A DNA stretch of 64,000 nucleotides. It comes from Cellulosimicrobium sp. Marseille-Q4280 (GTDB taxonomy: Bacteria > Actinomycetota > Actinomycetes > Actinomycetales > Cellulomonadaceae). The translations under genes were made by a program, and so were the position numbers. Shown piece after piece: positions 41,446 through 49,841 of this stretch (its first letter is position 1; the number at the start of each line of letters is the position of its first letter). The notes under the pieces were generated by a model that ran no database searches, was not told where the DNA came from, and worked only from the letters and a program-made list of their open reading frames with translations. The stretch lies in the NCBI RefSeq assembly GCF_943181405.1, contig NZ_CALPBY010000007.1, positions 1 to 64,000 of the forward strand, given 5' to 3'.

Positions 41446-42858
41446 TCAGATCGTGTACGCGCCGGGGCGCTCGGCCGGCCGGCGGGCCGCCGCGAGCGCG
41501 TCGCCGACCATGCCGGCGGCGAGGGTGCCGCCGTCCTGGGCGTCGACCAGGAGGAACGCGCCCGTGCGGCGCGCGACGACGTACTCCTCGGCGGCGATCG
41601 GGGACGCGAGGCGCAGCGTCACGCGGCCGATGTCGTTGAGCTCGAGCCGCTCGGCGGGCTCCAGCTCGGCGGAGTCGAGGTCGAGGCGCCCGACGACGTC
41701 GCGCACCACGGCCTGCACCGTGCGGGTCGTGTGCTTGAGGAGCACGCGCGACCCGGGGAGGAGCGGGCGGTCGGCGAGCCACGCGACCGTGCCCTCGACG
41801 TCCTGGCTGACCTCGGGCGCCTCGTCCGCGGCGGCGATCAGGTCGCCGCGGGCGACGTCGACGTCGTCGGTCAGGCGGATCGTCACGGACTGCGGTGCGA
41901 ACGCCTCCGTCAGCTCCTCGCCGCTCGCGAGCGAGTCGGCCGTGTCGATCCCCGCGACCGTCGTGCGGCGGCCCGAGGGCAGCACCACGACCTCGTCGCC
42001 CACCCGCACGACGCCGGACGCGACCTGGCCCGCGTACCCGCGGTAGTCGCGGTACCGGTCGGCGTCCTCGGCTGCGGCCAGCCCTGTCTGCGGGCGGATG
42101 ACCACCTGCACGGGGAACCGGAAGGACTCCGTGTCCGGGTCGTCGCCCGTGGGGAGGGACTCGAGCAGCTCGAGCAGGCTCGGGCCGTCGTACCAGGGGG
42201 TGTTCGGGCTGCCGTGGTCCACGACGTTGTCGCCGACGAGCGCGGACACCGGCAGGGTGTGCACGTCGGCGACGCCGAGCGCAGCCGCCGCCGCGCGGAT
42301 GTCGGCGGCGAGCTCGTCGTAGCGCTCGCGCGAGTAGTCGACGAGGTCGATCTTGTTCACCGCGACCACGACGTGCGGCACGCGCAGCAGGCTCGTCACC
42401 GCGAGGTGGCGGCGCGTCTGCTCGAGCAGGCCCTTGCGCGCGTCGATGAGCAGCACGACCACGTCGGCCGTCGACGCGCCCGTGACCGTGTTGCGCGTGT
42501 ACTGCACGTGCCCGGGGCAGTCCGCGAGGATGAACGAGCGCCGGGCCGTGGCGAAGTACCGGTACGCGACGTCGATCGTGATGCCCTGCTCGCGCTCGGC
42601 ACGCAGGCCGTCGGTGAGCAGCGCGAGGTCGGCCGTCTCGAGGCCGCGGTCGCGCGACACGCGCTCGACGGCGTCGAGCTGGTCCGCGAGGACGGACTTG
42701 GAGTCGTAGAGCAGGCGGCCGACGAGCGTCGACTTGCCGTCGTCGACCGAGCCCGCGGTCGCGAGGCGCAGCAGCGTCCCGCGCCGGTCGTCGTCGAGCG
42801 CACGGTCAGCCGATGTGGCCGCCGCGGCGTCGTCTGTCCATGTGGTGTGGGCGCCCAT
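41446..42858 (-). CDS. cysN: Sulfate adenylyltransferase subunit 1
   Basis: CysN (470 aa) is the GTPase subunit that drives APS formation by CysD. It is an EF-Tu-like GTPase: P-loop GSVDDGKST, switch motif DCPGHVQY, NKID, then two beta-barrel domains. There is no C-terminal APS kinase domain, in line with direct reduction of APS by CysH. The ATG shares one base with the cysD stop (TGATG), implying coupled translation. Confidence 0.95.
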   Translation of the reverse strand: MGAHTTWTDDAAAATSADRALDDDRRGTLLRLATAGSVDDGKSTLVGRLLYDSKSVLADQLDAVERVSRDRGLETADLALLTDGLRAEREQGITIDVAYRYFATARRSFILADCPGHVQYTRNTVTGASTADVVVLLIDARKGLLEQTRRHLAVTSLLRVPHVVVAVNKIDLVDYSRERYDELAADIRAAAAALGVADVHTLPVSALVGDNVVDHGSPNTPWYDGPSLLELLESLPTGDDPDTESFRFPVQVVIRPQTGLAAAEDADRYRDYRGYAGQVASGVVRVGDEVVVLPSGRRTTVAGIDTADSLASGEELTEAFAPQSVTIRLTDDVDVARGDLIAAADEAPEVSQDVEGTVAWLADRPLLPGSRVLLKHTTRTVQAVVRDVVGRLDLDSAELEPAERLELNDIGRVTLRLASPIAAEEYVVARRTGAFLLVDAQDGGTLAAGMVGDALAAARRPAERPGAYTI

Positions 42859-43844
42859 CAGAAGTACCCCTCCTTCTTGCGGTCTTCCATGGCGGCCTCG
42901 GAGAGGCGGTCGTCGGCGCGGGTCGCGCCACGCTCGGTGATGCGCGTGGCCGCCACCTCGGCGATGACGTCCTCGACGCCCGTCGCGTCCGAGCGCACGG
43001 CCCCGGTGCACGACATGTCGCCGACGGTCCGGTACCGCACGGTCTCGGTGCGGAGCGACGCGGTCTCGGCGTCCGTCCGGGGGAGCGAGTACGGCCCGAC
43101 GGCGAGCAGCATGCCGTCGCGGTCGAACACCTCGCGCTCGTGCGCGTAGTAGAGCTCCGGCAGCTGGATGTTCTCGCGCGCGATGTAGCGCCACACGTCG
43201 AGCTCGGTCCAGTTCGACAGGGGGAACACGCGCACGTGCTCGCCCGGCCGGTGGCGGCCGTTGTAGAGGTTCCACAGCTCGGGACGCTGGTTGCGCGGGT
43301 CCCACTGGCCGAACTCGTCGCGCAGCGAGAAGACACGCTCCTTCGCGCGCGCCTTCTCCTCGTCGCGCCGCCCGCCCCCGAACACGGCGTCGAACTTGTG
43401 GCCCGTGATCGCGTCGAGCAGCGGCTGCGTCTGCAGCGGGTTGCGCGTGCCGTCGGCGCGCTCGCGCAGGCGGCCGTCGTCGAGGTAGTCCTGCACGCTC
43501 GCGACCTCCAGCCGCAGGCGCAGGCGCTCGGCCGTCGCGTCGCGGTACTCGAGGACCTCGGGGAAGTTGTGGCCCGTGTCGACGTGCAGCACGGGGAACG
43601 GCACCGGGCCGGGCGCGAACGCCTTGACCGCGAGGTGCAGCATCACCACGGAGTCCTTGCCGCCGCTGAACAGCAGCACGGGGCGCTCGAACTCGGCCAC
43701 CACCTCGCGGATGATGTGGATGCCCTCGCTCTCCAGCGCGTCGAGCTGGGTGAGCCGCCGACCCACGGGGAGCGCGGCGTCGGGCGCGACCTCCGTGTGC
43801 GCAGCGTCTGTCGTCGGGCCGGTCGTCAGGTCGATGGTCGTCAT
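42858..43844 (-). CDS. cysD: Sulfate adenylyltransferase subunit 2
   Basis: CysD (328 aa) transfers AMP from ATP to sulfate, making APS. The PP-loop motif is FSGGKDSVVMLHLAVKAF; HVDTGHNFPEVLEYRD, FGGGRRDEEKARAKER and FPLSNWTELDVWRYI follow. The C-terminus ends RLSEAAMEDRKKEGYF, as in the family. ATG 43844 with GAGGA five bases upstream is preferred; ATG 43856 overlaps the cysH stop as ATGA and is the alternative. Confidence 0.95.
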   Translation of the reverse strand: MTTIDLTTGPTTDAAHTEVAPDAALPVGRRLTQLDALESEGIHIIREVVAEFERPVLLFSGGKDSVVMLHLAVKAFAPGPVPFPVLHVDTGHNFPEVLEYRDATAERLRLRLEVASVQDYLDDGRLRERADGTRNPLQTQPLLDAITGHKFDAVFGGGRRDEEKARAKERVFSLRDEFGQWDPRNQRPELWNLYNGRHRPGEHVRVFPLSNWTELDVWRYIARENIQLPELYYAHEREVFDRDGMLLAVGPYSLPRTDAETASLRTETVRYRTVGDMSCTGAVRSDATGVEDVIAEVAATRITERGATRADDRLSEAAMEDRKKEGYF

Positions 43845-43852
43845 GCCCGTCC

Positions 43853-44692
43853 TCATACGTGGAGTCCGCACTCTGTCTTGTCGAGCCCCGCCCAGCGGCC
43901 GGCCCTCGGGTCCTCGCCCGGCGCGACGCGCCGGGTGCACGGCAGGCAGCCGATCGAGGGGTATCCGTCGTTCAGCAGGGGGTTGAGGATCACCTGGTGC
44001 TTCGCGGCGTAGGCGAGCAGGTCGTCGAACGACCATGCCGCGAGCGGGTTGATCTTCACGAGCCCGTTCTTCTCGTCGAACGTGACGAGGGGTGTGCTCG
44101 TCCGGGTCGGCGCCTCGTCGCGGCGGACCCCGGTCACCCAGACCTCGTACCCCGCGAGCGTGCGGTGCAGCGGCTCGACCTTGCGCATCTGGCAGCACAG
44201 GGCCGGGTCGCGCCCGAACAGGTCCTTGCCGTGCGCGGCGTCCTGCTCGGCCACCGTGAGCTCGGGCTTCACGTCGACGATCGTCACGTCCATCTGCTGC
44301 TCGACGGCGTCGCGCGTGCCCACCGTCTCGGCGAAGTGGTAGCCCGTGTCGAGGAACAGCACGTCGACCCACGGGACCTGCTGCGCCACGACGTGCGGCA
44401 GCACGGCGTCGGCCATCGAGCACGCGACGGCGACCGACGTGCCGAACTCGCGCGCGGCCCAGGCGATGACCTGCTCGGCCGTCGCCTCGTCGTCGGCGCC
44501 GATGCCCGAGCCCGCGAGCTCGGCCGCGCCGCGCCGCGCGATCTCGCGCAGCTCGTCGAGCGAGCGCTTCTCGCGCCCGTGCTCGACCCGCTCCGCGTGG
44601 TGCGCCGCCTTCGACGCCTCGCGCTGCTCGGCCTTCGCCCGGGCGGCCGCGCGCAGCGCGGCCAGCGGGTCCGTGGTCGTCTGCTCGCTCAC
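43853..44692 (-). CDS. cysH: Adenylyl-sulfate (APS) reductase
   Basis: CysH (279 aa) reduces APS to sulfite with thioredoxin. The cysteine pattern CCQMRKVEPL...GCLPCTRR (CC plus CxxC) binds a [4Fe-4S] cluster and marks it as an APS rather than PAPS reductase; ECGLHV at the C-terminus carries the catalytic Cys. The absence of an APS kinase in the operon agrees. GTG 44692 overlaps the sulfite reductase stop (GTGA). Confidence 0.95.
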   Translation of the reverse strand: MSEQTTTDPLAALRAAARAKAEQREASKAAHHAERVEHGREKRSLDELREIARRGAAELAGSGIGADDEATAEQVIAWAAREFGTSVAVACSMADAVLPHVVAQQVPWVDVLFLDTGYHFAETVGTRDAVEQQMDVTIVDVKPELTVAEQDAAHGKDLFGRDPALCCQMRKVEPLHRTLAGYEVWVTGVRRDEAPTRTSTPLVTFDEKNGLVKINPLAAWSFDDLLAYAAKHQVILNPLLNDGYPSIGCLPCTRRVAPGEDPRAGRWAGLDKTECGLHV

Positions 44693-46449
44693 TGGAGTGC
44701 CTCCTCGTCGGCCCGGTGCGCCCACTCGGCGAAGGTCTCGGTCCCGTCCTTGTCGGACTCGTAGCGGCGTACGACGCGCTCGACGTAGTCCGGCAGGTCG
44801 GTCGCGGTGACCTTGAGCCCGCGCACGGTCCGGCCCATGCCCGCGGTCTCGCGGTCGTCCGAGGCCAGCCCGCCGCCCAGGTGGACCTGGAAGCCGGGGA
44901 CCTGCTCGCCGTCGTCGTCCAGGACGAGCTGGCCCTTGAGCCCGATGTCCGCGGTCTGGATGCGCGCGCACGAGTTGGGGCACCCGTTGACGTGCAACGA
45001 CAGCGGCTTCATGCCGGACAGGTCGCCGAGGCGCTTCTCGAGCGCGTCGATCGTCGCGGTCGCGGTGTCCTTGGTGTCGACGATCGCGAGCTTGCAGTAC
45101 TCGATCCCGGTGCACGCGATGGTGCTGCGGCGGAACGGGCTCGGGTTCGCGTCGAGGCCGTTGGCCTTGAGCGTGCTCACGACCTGCTCGACGCTCTCGT
45201 CCGGGACGTCCAGCACGAGCAGCTTCTGGTGGGGCGTGAGCCGCACGCGGCGCGAGCCGACCGACTCGGCGAGGTCGGCGACGTTCGCGAGGATCGTGCC
45301 GGACACGCGGCCCACGTAGGGCGCCGCGCCGACGTAGTTGAGCCCGTCCTTCTGCTTGTGCACGCCCACGTGGTCGCCGGGGACCGGCGGCTTCGGCGCG
45401 GGCGGGCCGTCGGGGAGGCGGTACCCGAGGTACTCCGTCTCGAGGACCTCGCGGAACTTCTCCGGCCCCCAGTCGGCGAGGAGGAACTTCAGGCGCGCCT
45501 TGTTGCGCAGCCGGCGGTAGCCGTAGTCGCGGAAGATCTGCACGACGCCGTGCCACACGTCGGGCACCTGCTCCTCCGTGCAGAACGCGCCGAGGCGCTC
45601 GCCGAGGCGCGGGTTGGCCGAGAGCCCGCCGCCGACCCACACGTCGAATCCGACGCCGAGCTCGGGGTGGCGGTGCGCGACGAACGCGACGTCGTTGATC
45701 TCGTGCACGACGTCCTGGCTCGGGTGGCCCGTGAGCGCGGTCTTGAACTTGCGCGGGAGGTTCGCCAGCTCGGGGACACCGATGTACTTCTGGGTGATCC
45801 CGGCGATCGCGGGGCCGATGTCGATGAGCTCGTCCGCGGCGATACCCGCGACCGGGCTGCCGAGGACGACGCGCGGGACGTCGCCGCACGCCTCCGTCGT
45901 CTGCAGGCCCACCGACTCGAGCCGGCGCCAGATCTCCGGGACGTTCTCGACCTCGACCCAGTGGAGCTGGATGTTCTGCCGGTCGGTGATGTCGGCGGAG
46001 TCGCGGCCGAAGTCCTTCGAGATGTCCGCGATGACGCGCAGCTGCTCGGTGGTGAGCGCCCCGCCGTCGACGCGGACCCGGAGCATGAAGTACTTGTCCT
46101 CGAGCTCGTGCGGCTCGAGCGTCGCCGTCTTGCCGCCGTCGATCCCGGGCTTGCGCTGCGTGTACAGGCCCCACCAGCGGAAGCGCCCGTGCAGGTCGTC
46201 GCCGGTGATGGAGTCGAAGCCGTCGCGGGCGTAGATCGTCTCGATGCGCTCGCGGACGGAGAGCCCGCCGTCCTCCTGCTTCCACTTCTCGTTCGCGTTG
46301 AGCGGCTCGGTGCCGTCCACCTTCCACTGCCCGTTGGGGCGCGCGGCGCGTGCCGGTCGGGCCGGGCGCTCGCCCGCGGCGCGGGCCGGGCGCTCGGGCC
46401 CGGCCGTCGCGTCGCCGGTGGTGTCAGGCGCAGTCGTGGCCTGCGTCAT
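44689..46449 (-). CDS. sir: Sulfite reductase (ferredoxin-type)
   Basis: Siroheme-[4Fe-4S] sulfite reductase (586 aa) taking sulfite to sulfide with six electrons, probably from ferredoxin. After a Pro/Ala-rich N-terminus of about 40 residues come the two repeats of the nitrite/sulfite reductase fold: FMLRVRVDGGALTTEQL, TDRQNIQLHW, TTEACGDVPR; then the cluster ligands CTGIEYC and NGCPNSCAR. GAGGAA precedes ATG 46449. It is the first structural gene of sir-cysH-cysD-cysN-cysG and is preceded by a cysteine-rich leader peptide. Confidence 0.9.
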   Translation of the reverse strand: MTQATTAPDTTGDATAGPERPARAAGERPARPARAARPNGQWKVDGTEPLNANEKWKQEDGGLSVRERIETIYARDGFDSITGDDLHGRFRWWGLYTQRKPGIDGGKTATLEPHELEDKYFMLRVRVDGGALTTEQLRVIADISKDFGRDSADITDRQNIQLHWVEVENVPEIWRRLESVGLQTTEACGDVPRVVLGSPVAGIAADELIDIGPAIAGITQKYIGVPELANLPRKFKTALTGHPSQDVVHEINDVAFVAHRHPELGVGFDVWVGGGLSANPRLGERLGAFCTEEQVPDVWHGVVQIFRDYGYRRLRNKARLKFLLADWGPEKFREVLETEYLGYRLPDGPPAPKPPVPGDHVGVHKQKDGLNYVGAAPYVGRVSGTILANVADLAESVGSRRVRLTPHQKLLVLDVPDESVEQVVSTLKANGLDANPSPFRRSTIACTGIEYCKLAIVDTKDTATATIDALEKRLGDLSGMKPLSLHVNGCPNSCARIQTADIGLKGQLVLDDDGEQVPGFQVHLGGGLASDDRETAGMGRTVRGLKVTATDLPDYVERVVRRYESDKDGTETFAEWAHRADEEALQ

Positions 46450-46499
46450 CGGTGTTCCTCGTGTCCTCGTTCGGGGGCGGGGACGCGCGACGGCGAGAG

Positions 46500-46572
46500 C
46501 TCAGCGAGGGTGCGAGATGCTGAGGACCGACGGCGCGCGCCGGTTCTCAGGGGGGAGCGAGCCAGGGCTCGC
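46500..46572 (-). promoter_or_regulatory. Attenuator-like region with mutually exclusive hairpins
   Basis: Between the leader peptide and sir lie three stems (plus-strand coordinates). C: GCGAGCC/GGCTCGC at 46557-46563 and 46566-46572. A: CTGAGGACCG (46520-46529) with CGGTTCTCAG (46541-46550), 9 of 10 paired. B: CTCAGC (46500-46505) with GCTGAG (46519-46524). A and B share bases 46520-46524, so only one can form at a time, as expected for attenuator control. Confidence 0.5.
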
Positions 46573-46589
46573 GCTGAGTCGGGCGCGGT

Positions 46590-46676
46590 TCAGCGACAAC
46601 AGCTGAGACACGTGAGCGCGCACGCCGGCATCCCGTGACGCGAGGTCACGAGGAGGGTGCGGGTTGCCGTGGTCAT
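46590..46676 (-). CDS. Polycysteine leader peptide of the sulfate operon
   Basis: A 28-codon frame on the minus strand: ATG 46676, ending in CALTCLSCCR and a stop at 46590, with four Cys codons (all TGC/TGT) among the last ten sense codons. A -10 box TACTGT (46689-46684) ends seven bases before the ATG, so the peptide is read from a leaderless mRNA. It lies 141 bases upstream of sir, with alternative hairpins between. Polycysteine leaderless short ORFs that attenuate sulfur operons in response to cysteine are known from mycobacteria; this one has the same layout. When cysteinyl-tRNA is scarce, stalling here should raise expression of sir-cysHDN-cysG. Confidence 0.8.
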   Translation of the reverse strand: MTTATRTLLVTSRHGMPACALTCLSCCR

Positions 46677-46683
46677 GGGCAGA

Positions 46684-46689
46684 ACAGTA
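46684..46689 (-). promoter_or_regulatory. -10 box of the sulfate assimilation operon
   Basis: TACTGT on the minus strand (46689-46684), seven bases before the leader peptide's ATG. Confidence 0.6.
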
Positions 46690-46819
46690 ACCCCGGTCAC
46701 GCGCCGTGGACACCCCTCGTCCGCATGGTGGGAAACCGAGAAGAGTAGACCGAATCAGTCGAGTTTTTCAAGGTTCGCCCTGTCGCGCGTCGTGCGAGGC
46801 GGGCCGGGCGCACCTCACC

Positions 46820-46859
46820 TTGTGCAAATTTTCACGACACGCGTGTCAGCAAATATGCT
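46820..46859 (+). promoter_or_regulatory. Promoter with palindromic operator
   Basis: A -10 box TATGCT (46854-46859) ends six bases before ATG 46866; TTCACG (46831-46836) is a possible -35 with a 17-base spacer. The perfect 12-bp palindrome GACACGCGTGTC (46836-46847) fills the spacer. Just upstream GTG-N8-CAC within TTGTGCAAATTTTCACGA resembles a Crp/Fnr-type dyad. The region is notably AT-rich for this genome. Confidence 0.5.
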
Positions 46860-46865
46860 GGCCCC

Positions 46866-47234
46866 ATGGAGTACCTCTACAACGTCTTCGTCGCGCTGCA
46901 CTTCGTCGGATGGGCCATCGTCCTCGGCGGCTACCTCGCCTCGCTCCGCTCGCCCGGGCTGTACAAGGGCGTCTTCCACGGCGCGCTCACCGCGCTCGTC
47001 GCCGGCGTCGCCATGGTCGGGATCGGGGAGACGTCGTTCTGGTCGGAGGATGAAGCCCCCGTCATGGCCAAGATCGGCGTCAAGCTCGTCGTCGCCCTCG
47101 TGATCGCCGTCCTCGCGTTCGTCGCCAAGCGTCAGGCGGCCAAGGCGTCCGACGGCGCCGTCGCCCCGGGCGTGAAGCACGCCATCGGCGGTCTCACGCT
47201 CGTCAACATCCTCGTCGCGGTCTTCTGGAACTGA
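46866..47234 (+). CDS. Four-helix integral membrane protein
   Basis: A 122-aa hydrophobic protein with four helices (FVALHFVGWAIVLGGYLASL, GALTALVAGVAMVGIG, IGVKLVVALVIAVLAFVAKR, AIGGLTLVNILVAVFW). A His in the first helix and Tyr/Trp at the ends recall small heme- or quinone-linked membrane proteins, but no family motif is certain. It has its own leaderless promoter with a palindrome and a strong terminator directly after it, so it is transcribed alone. Confidence 0.65.
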   Translation: MEYLYNVFVALHFVGWAIVLGGYLASLRSPGLYKGVFHGALTALVAGVAMVGIGETSFWSEDEAPVMAKIGVKLVVALVIAVLAFVAKRQAAKASDGAVAPGVKHAIGGLTLVNILVAVFWN

Positions 47235-47250
47235 CGCTCGCGTCCCGACC

Positions 47251-47283
47251 GGGCCCGCCGACGGACGATCCGTCGGCGGGCCC
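47251..47283 (+). terminator. Perfect 15-bp stem terminator
   Basis: GGGCCCGCCGACGGA (47251-47265) and TCCGTCGGCGGGCCC (47269-47283) flank a CGA loop, right after the membrane protein gene. Confidence 0.75.
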
Positions 47284-47334
47284 TCGTCATGCCCGGCCGT
47301 TGACGGACAACTATGTGCATGGTCCACTAGTCGC

Positions 47335-47895
47335 ATGGTCCTCCGACATCTCGTGCTGGGGCTGCTCACGATCCAGCCCATGACCGGCTACGACCTCAAG
47401 CGCGCGTTCGACTCCTCCGTGAACCACTTCTGGGCGGCCGACCGCTCGCAGCTGTACCGCACGCTGGCGGCGCTCGTCGACGACGGGCTCGCGGAGGTCG
47501 AGGTCGTGCCGCAGGAGAGCTACCCCGACCGCAAGGTCCACCGGATCACCGCGAGCGGACGTGCGGCCCTGCGCGACTGGCTCGCGTCGCCCCTCGAGCC
47601 GGAGGACTCCCGGGAGCCGTTCCTCGGCAGGCTCTTCTTCGCCGACCAGCTCGACGAGGACGGCGTCGCGACGCTCCTCGCCTCCCGTCGCGCGCAGGCG
47701 GAGGAGGCGATCGCCGTCCTGACGGCCGAGGAGGCGAGGATAGCTGCGGTCATGGCGGAGGGCGGGGCTCTCGCGTCCCGCGTCCGCGGCTCCCGGGGCC
47801 TCGCGCTCCGGATCGCGACCCTGCGCCACGGGCTCGCGCACGCACGCGCGGAGATCGCATGGCTCGACGAGACCGAGCACGAGGGGATCTCGTGA
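47335..47895 (+). CDS. PadR-family transcriptional regulator
   Basis: A 186-aa PadR regulator. The winged helix (LVLGLLTIQPMTGYDLKRAFDSSVNHFWAADRSQLYRTLAALVDDGLAEVE...YPDRKVHRITASGRAALRDWL) fills the first 85 residues and a helical Vir-type dimerisation domain follows. GCATGGTCC occurs twice around the start (47318-47326 and 47333-47341), and TTGACG (47300-47305) may be its -35; self-regulation is likely. Its stop overlaps the hydrolase start as GTGA, so the hydrolase is its co-regulated partner. Confidence 0.85.
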   Translation: MVLRHLVLGLLTIQPMTGYDLKRAFDSSVNHFWAADRSQLYRTLAALVDDGLAEVEVVPQESYPDRKVHRITASGRAALRDWLASPLEPEDSREPFLGRLFFADQLDEDGVATLLASRRAQAEEAIAVLTAEEARIAAVMAEGGALASRVRGSRGLALRIATLRHGLAHARAEIAWLDETEHEGIS

Positions 47896-48698
47896 CCGCG
47901 CCGGGCGCCGTCGGGCACCACCCCGCCGCGCGTGCGGGCGGGCCGGGCGCGGACCGCGCGTCCGTCGTCCTGCTCCACGGCGGGAACGTCGCGTCGTGGA
48001 TGTGGGAGCCGCAGGTGGAGCACCTCGACGACCTCGACCTGTGGACGCCCGACCTGCTCGGCTTCGGCAGCCGCGCGACCGAGGTCCCGGCGTCGCTCGA
48101 CGCGGTCGTCGACGACGTGGCCGCGACCGTCTCGGCGATCCCGGCCGGGCGATCGGTGCACGTCGTCGGGCTGTCGCTCGGCGGCATCGTCGCGCTGCGG
48201 CTCGCGGCGCGGCACCCGGGCCTCGTCGCCTCGGTCCTGGCGTCCGGCGCGGTGGTCGACGGCGTGCCCGGCCTCGCCGGCGCTGTCGGCCGCGCTCAGC
48301 TGCGCGTGTGGGACCGCACCTGGTACTGGCGGGGGCAGACGCGCGCCATGGGCATCCCGGCGGACGCGCGGGACCTCTTCGTGCGATCGGGGCTCGCGAT
48401 CCGCCGCGAGACGATGGAGCGGTTGCTGCCCGACGTCTACGGCGGGCGCTGGCCGGACGGGCTGGCGGAGTCCGGCGCCCGCGTGCTCGCGGTCGCGGGC
48501 GGCCGGGACCTGCGCGCCGCCCGCAGGGCCCTGGCGACGATCGAGCGGCGCCTGCCGGAGGCCGTCGTGCGCCTCGCGCCCGGCATGCACCACCAGTGGA
48601 GCGCGGAGGACCCGGAGCTGTTCAGCGCGATGATCCGCGCGTGGGTGGTCGACGGCGCCGCGCACCCCGCGCTCGTGCCGCTCGCTCCCCGCGCGTGA
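47892..48698 (+). CDS. Alpha/beta-fold hydrolase
   Basis: A 268-aa hydrolase. Oxyanion region VVLLHGGNVASWMWEPQ, nucleophile elbow VGLSLGG with catalytic Ser, an acid candidate in VAGGRDLRAA, and catalytic His in APGMHHQW. Substrate is unknown. Start GTG 47892 overlaps the padR stop, so the PadR protein most likely controls this enzyme in response to a small molecule the enzyme modifies. Confidence 0.8.
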   Translation: MTAPGAVGHHPAARAGGPGADRASVVLLHGGNVASWMWEPQVEHLDDLDLWTPDLLGFGSRATEVPASLDAVVDDVAATVSAIPAGRSVHVVGLSLGGIVALRLAARHPGLVASVLASGAVVDGVPGLAGAVGRAQLRVWDRTWYWRGQTRAMGIPADARDLFVRSGLAIRRETMERLLPDVYGGRWPDGLAESGARVLAVAGGRDLRAARRALATIERRLPEAVVRLAPGMHHQWSAEDPELFSAMIRAWVVDGAAHPALVPLAPRA

Positions 48699-48790
48699 GC
48701 GCCGGCGACCGGACGTGAGCGCCGGCCGGTGCTCCGGCCGGCTCGGGGGCGAATGGTCACCGCTCGGTCGCCCGTGCCAGAGTTGCGCGC

Positions 48791-49273
48791 GTGAGCGTGG
48801 GTGGAGAGGTGCTGGTCGGGCTGGCGATCCTCGTCGGGCTCGTGGGGATCGTCGTGCAGGTCCTGCCCGGGAACGTGCTCGTGCTCGGGGCCGTCCTCGT
48901 GTGGGCGATCGTCACCGGGGGTGCGGCGGCGTGGGTGGTCTTCGCTGTCGCCGCCGTGTTCGTCGTCGCCGCGGAGGTCGCCCAGTACGTCCTCGCCGGT
49001 CGGCACATGCGACGGGCCGAGGTGCCGTGGTCGACGCTCGTGTGGGGCGGGATCGCGGGCGTCGTCGGGTTCTTCGTCATCCCGGTGGTCGGGCTGTTCG
49101 TCGGCTTCGTGCTCGCGGTCTTCGTCGCCGAGCTGCTGCGCCGGCGCGACCGCCGCGCCGCCTGGCGCGCGACGGTCGCCGCGATGCAGGCCACCGGGAT
49201 CACGATCGTCGTCCAGCTGCTCGGCGGCCTGCTCGCCGCCGCGGTGTGGGGCGTCGGGCTGGCGCTCACCTGA
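48791..49273 (+). CDS. DUF456 membrane protein
   Basis: A 160-aa membrane protein of the DUF456 family, built from Gly-rich helices (LVGLAILVGLVGIVVQVLPGN, VVFAVAAVFVVAAEVAQYVLAG, GGIAGVVGFFVIPVVGLFVGFVLAVFVAELL). The GTG at 48791 is the likely start. Function is unknown; the glycine-zipper-like repeats suggest tight helix packing. Confidence 0.75.
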   Translation: MSVGGEVLVGLAILVGLVGIVVQVLPGNVLVLGAVLVWAIVTGGAAAWVVFAVAAVFVVAAEVAQYVLAGRHMRRAEVPWSTLVWGGIAGVVGFFVIPVVGLFVGFVLAVFVAELLRRRDRRAAWRATVAAMQATGITIVVQLLGGLLAAAVWGVGLALT

Positions 49274-49294
49274 GCCGGACCCGGGGCGCCGGGT

Positions 49295-49669
49295 TCAGCC
49301 GGGCGTCTGCGTGACGTAGATCGTGTTCGCGTCGGGGTCGCGGAACGAGAACATCGGCGGGACGCCCTCCCAGAGCAGGAGCTCGTCGACGTCCGCCCCC
49401 GCACCGGCGAGGAGTGCGTGGTCGCCCGCGGCGTCCGCCGTGGCGAGCCGGATCCCGGTGTCGACTCCCGACGGCAGACCGTCGCCCGCCGCGACGAGGG
49501 CGACGGACGTCGCGGCGCCGGGCGGGGCGACCTCGATCCATCGGAGGCCCTCCTGGAGCTCGGCGTCCAGGCGGAGCTCGAAGCCGAGCGTGCCGGTGTA
49601 GAACGCGAGCGCGCGGTCCTGGTCCGCGACCGGGATCGCGACGGTGTGCACGCCTGTGAGGCTGGTCAT
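49295..49669 (-). CDS. VOC-superfamily (glyoxalase-like) protein
   Basis: A 124-aa vicinal-oxygen-chelate protein. The N-terminal module has VHTVAIPVADQDRALAFYTGTLGFELRLD with a metal-binding His; the C-terminal module ends PPMFSFRDPDANTIYVTQ. Such small VOC proteins include glyoxalases and antibiotic-binding proteins; the substrate cannot be told. GGAGAAGA precedes ATG 49669. Confidence 0.8.
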   Translation of the reverse strand: MTSLTGVHTVAIPVADQDRALAFYTGTLGFELRLDAELQEGLRWIEVAPPGAATSVALVAAGDGLPSGVDTGIRLATADAAGDHALLAGAGADVDELLLWEGVPPMFSFRDPDANTIYVTQTPG

Positions 49670-49841
49670 GACTCTTCTCCTCGGAGGGTCGGACGGTGAG
49701 CCTGCAGCGCCGCGCTCGCACGGCCACCGGTACCGACGGCCCGGGTGGGTCGAACTCATCGATCGGGGCCGTCACCCGGTCGGGCGGGCACGGCGGGGGT
49801 GGGCGCCGGGTGTTGGTCGTGGCGCCTACGCTGGGAGGGCT

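Noticed and set aside
44716-46638. Plus-strand frame of 640 codons opposite the sulfite reductase
   Set aside because: Antisense shadow without recognisable domains; siroheme and cluster motifs are on the minus strand.
48715-49319. Alternative frames over the DUF456 gene
   Set aside because: Arg/Ser-rich shadows; only the 48791-49273 frame gives clean membrane helices.
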